The position numbers and the translations under genes were made by a program. Source: Actinomycetota bacterium (GTDB taxonomy: Bacteria > Actinomycetota > Actinomycetes > S36-B12). From it: DNA of 41,402 nt. Location: the NCBI GenBank assembly GCA_017857875.1, contig JAFMCH010000009.1, positions 1 through 41,402 of the forward strand, given 5' to 3'. Shown piece after piece: positions 41,181 to 41,402 of this stretch; positions within the stretch are counted from its first letter, which is position 1; each line of letters opens with the position of its first letter. The notes beneath the pieces are model-generated. The model searched no databases. It worked only from the letters and a program-made list of their open reading frames with translations, and was not told where the DNA came from.

Positions 41181-41402
41181 CCAAGCGGTTCACCGCTGGC
41201 GCTTGGATATCGCATACGACGGCACCAACTTTAATGGGTGGGCGGCTCAGCCTGGGCTTCGCACGGTCGAGTCGGTTGTGCACGAGGCGATCACCCTGGC
41301 CTGTGCTGCAACGGTGCGACACCTGCGAGGTAGTGCCAACGACCCGGTCGTATCGCGATTAGTGTGCGCGGGTCGAACCGATGCGGGAGTGCACGCCCGC
41401 GG
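41152..41402 (+). CDS. truA: tRNA pseudouridine(38-40) synthase TruA, N-terminal part, cut by the window edge
   Basis: TruA makes pseudouridine in the anticodon stem-loop of many tRNAs. The 83 visible residues contain [21 protein letters not shown] and [11 protein letters not shown], where the Asp in GRTDAGVHA is the catalytic residue. No stop is reached before the window ends. The ATG at 41152 is the only in-frame start found and lies 29 nt inside the rplQ end, with GAGG (41139-41142) about 9 nt upstream; it gives [18 protein letters not shown]. rplQ-truA is the standard actinobacterial order. Confidence 0.92.
   Translation, partial: MRTLSPASPSQAVHRWRLDIAYDGTNFNGWAAQPGLRTVESVVHEAITLACAATVRHLRGSANDPVVSRLVCAGRTDAGVHAR

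Overview
The window is the ribosomal-protein and RNA-polymerase core of an actinobacterial (Actinomycetota, class Actinomycetes) chromosome, with moderately high G+C judged by eye. Four things point there. RpoC carries the long alpha-helical insert (about residues 150-300) between its first zinc site and the rest of the clamp that is typical of the phylum. An actinobacterial-type L10 leader RNA precedes rplJ. The order tRNA-Thr, tRNA-Met, rpmG, hadA/hadB-like genes, murB, aspartate aminotransferase, tRNA-Trp, secE, nusG is the one known in Streptomyces and Mycobacterium. GTG starts are common, and rpoB appears to start with TTG. The sequence does not settle genus or family.

Layout. 1-627 holds the 3' end of a nuo-type cluster (nuoC tail, short nuoI), overlapping a convergent yajQ. 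1164-2599 has tRNA-Tyr, a reverse-strand short-chain dehydrogenase, tRNA-Thr and tRNA-Met. 2653-4802 is rpmG, the hadA/hadB-like pair and murB. 4843-7626 has a two-domain ABM membrane protein and, on the reverse strand, a nucleobase deaminase and an aspartate aminotransferase. 7771-11653 is tRNA-Trp, secE, nusG, rplK, rplA, the L10 leader, rplJ and rplL. 12110-19590 is rpoB and rpoC, closed by a 23-bp perfect terminator hairpin. A small proline-rich DUF4190-like membrane protein gene follows. 20470-24755 is the str operon (rpsL, rpsG, fusA, tuf). 24872-34453 is the S10 plus spc block (rpsJ to rplO). 34606-41402 is secY, adk, map, infA, rpmJ, rpsM, rpsK, rpsD, rpoA, rplQ and the start of truA.

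Together the genes build most of the large and small ribosomal subunits, the core RNA polymerase, the elongation factors, initiation factor 1 and the SecYE core of the translocon. Many junctions are translationally coupled (ATGA, TGATG or TAATG overlaps). Candidate control points are the L10 leader, a hairpin between rplL and rpoB followed by a separate rpoB promoter, the str promoter and leader, hairpins after fusA and tuf, and a structured leader before rpsM.

The region is mostly conserved housekeeping DNA and I see no clear new multi-gene system. The most unusual items are: a near-identical 33-bp gene-end module at the rplC/rplD and rplD/rplW junctions; 15-bp in-frame tandem repeats in the tails of L10 and L17 and in the DUF4190-like protein; a probable leaderless transcript; a CTAG that is the stop codon of two convergent genes; and a nuo cluster ending in C-I.
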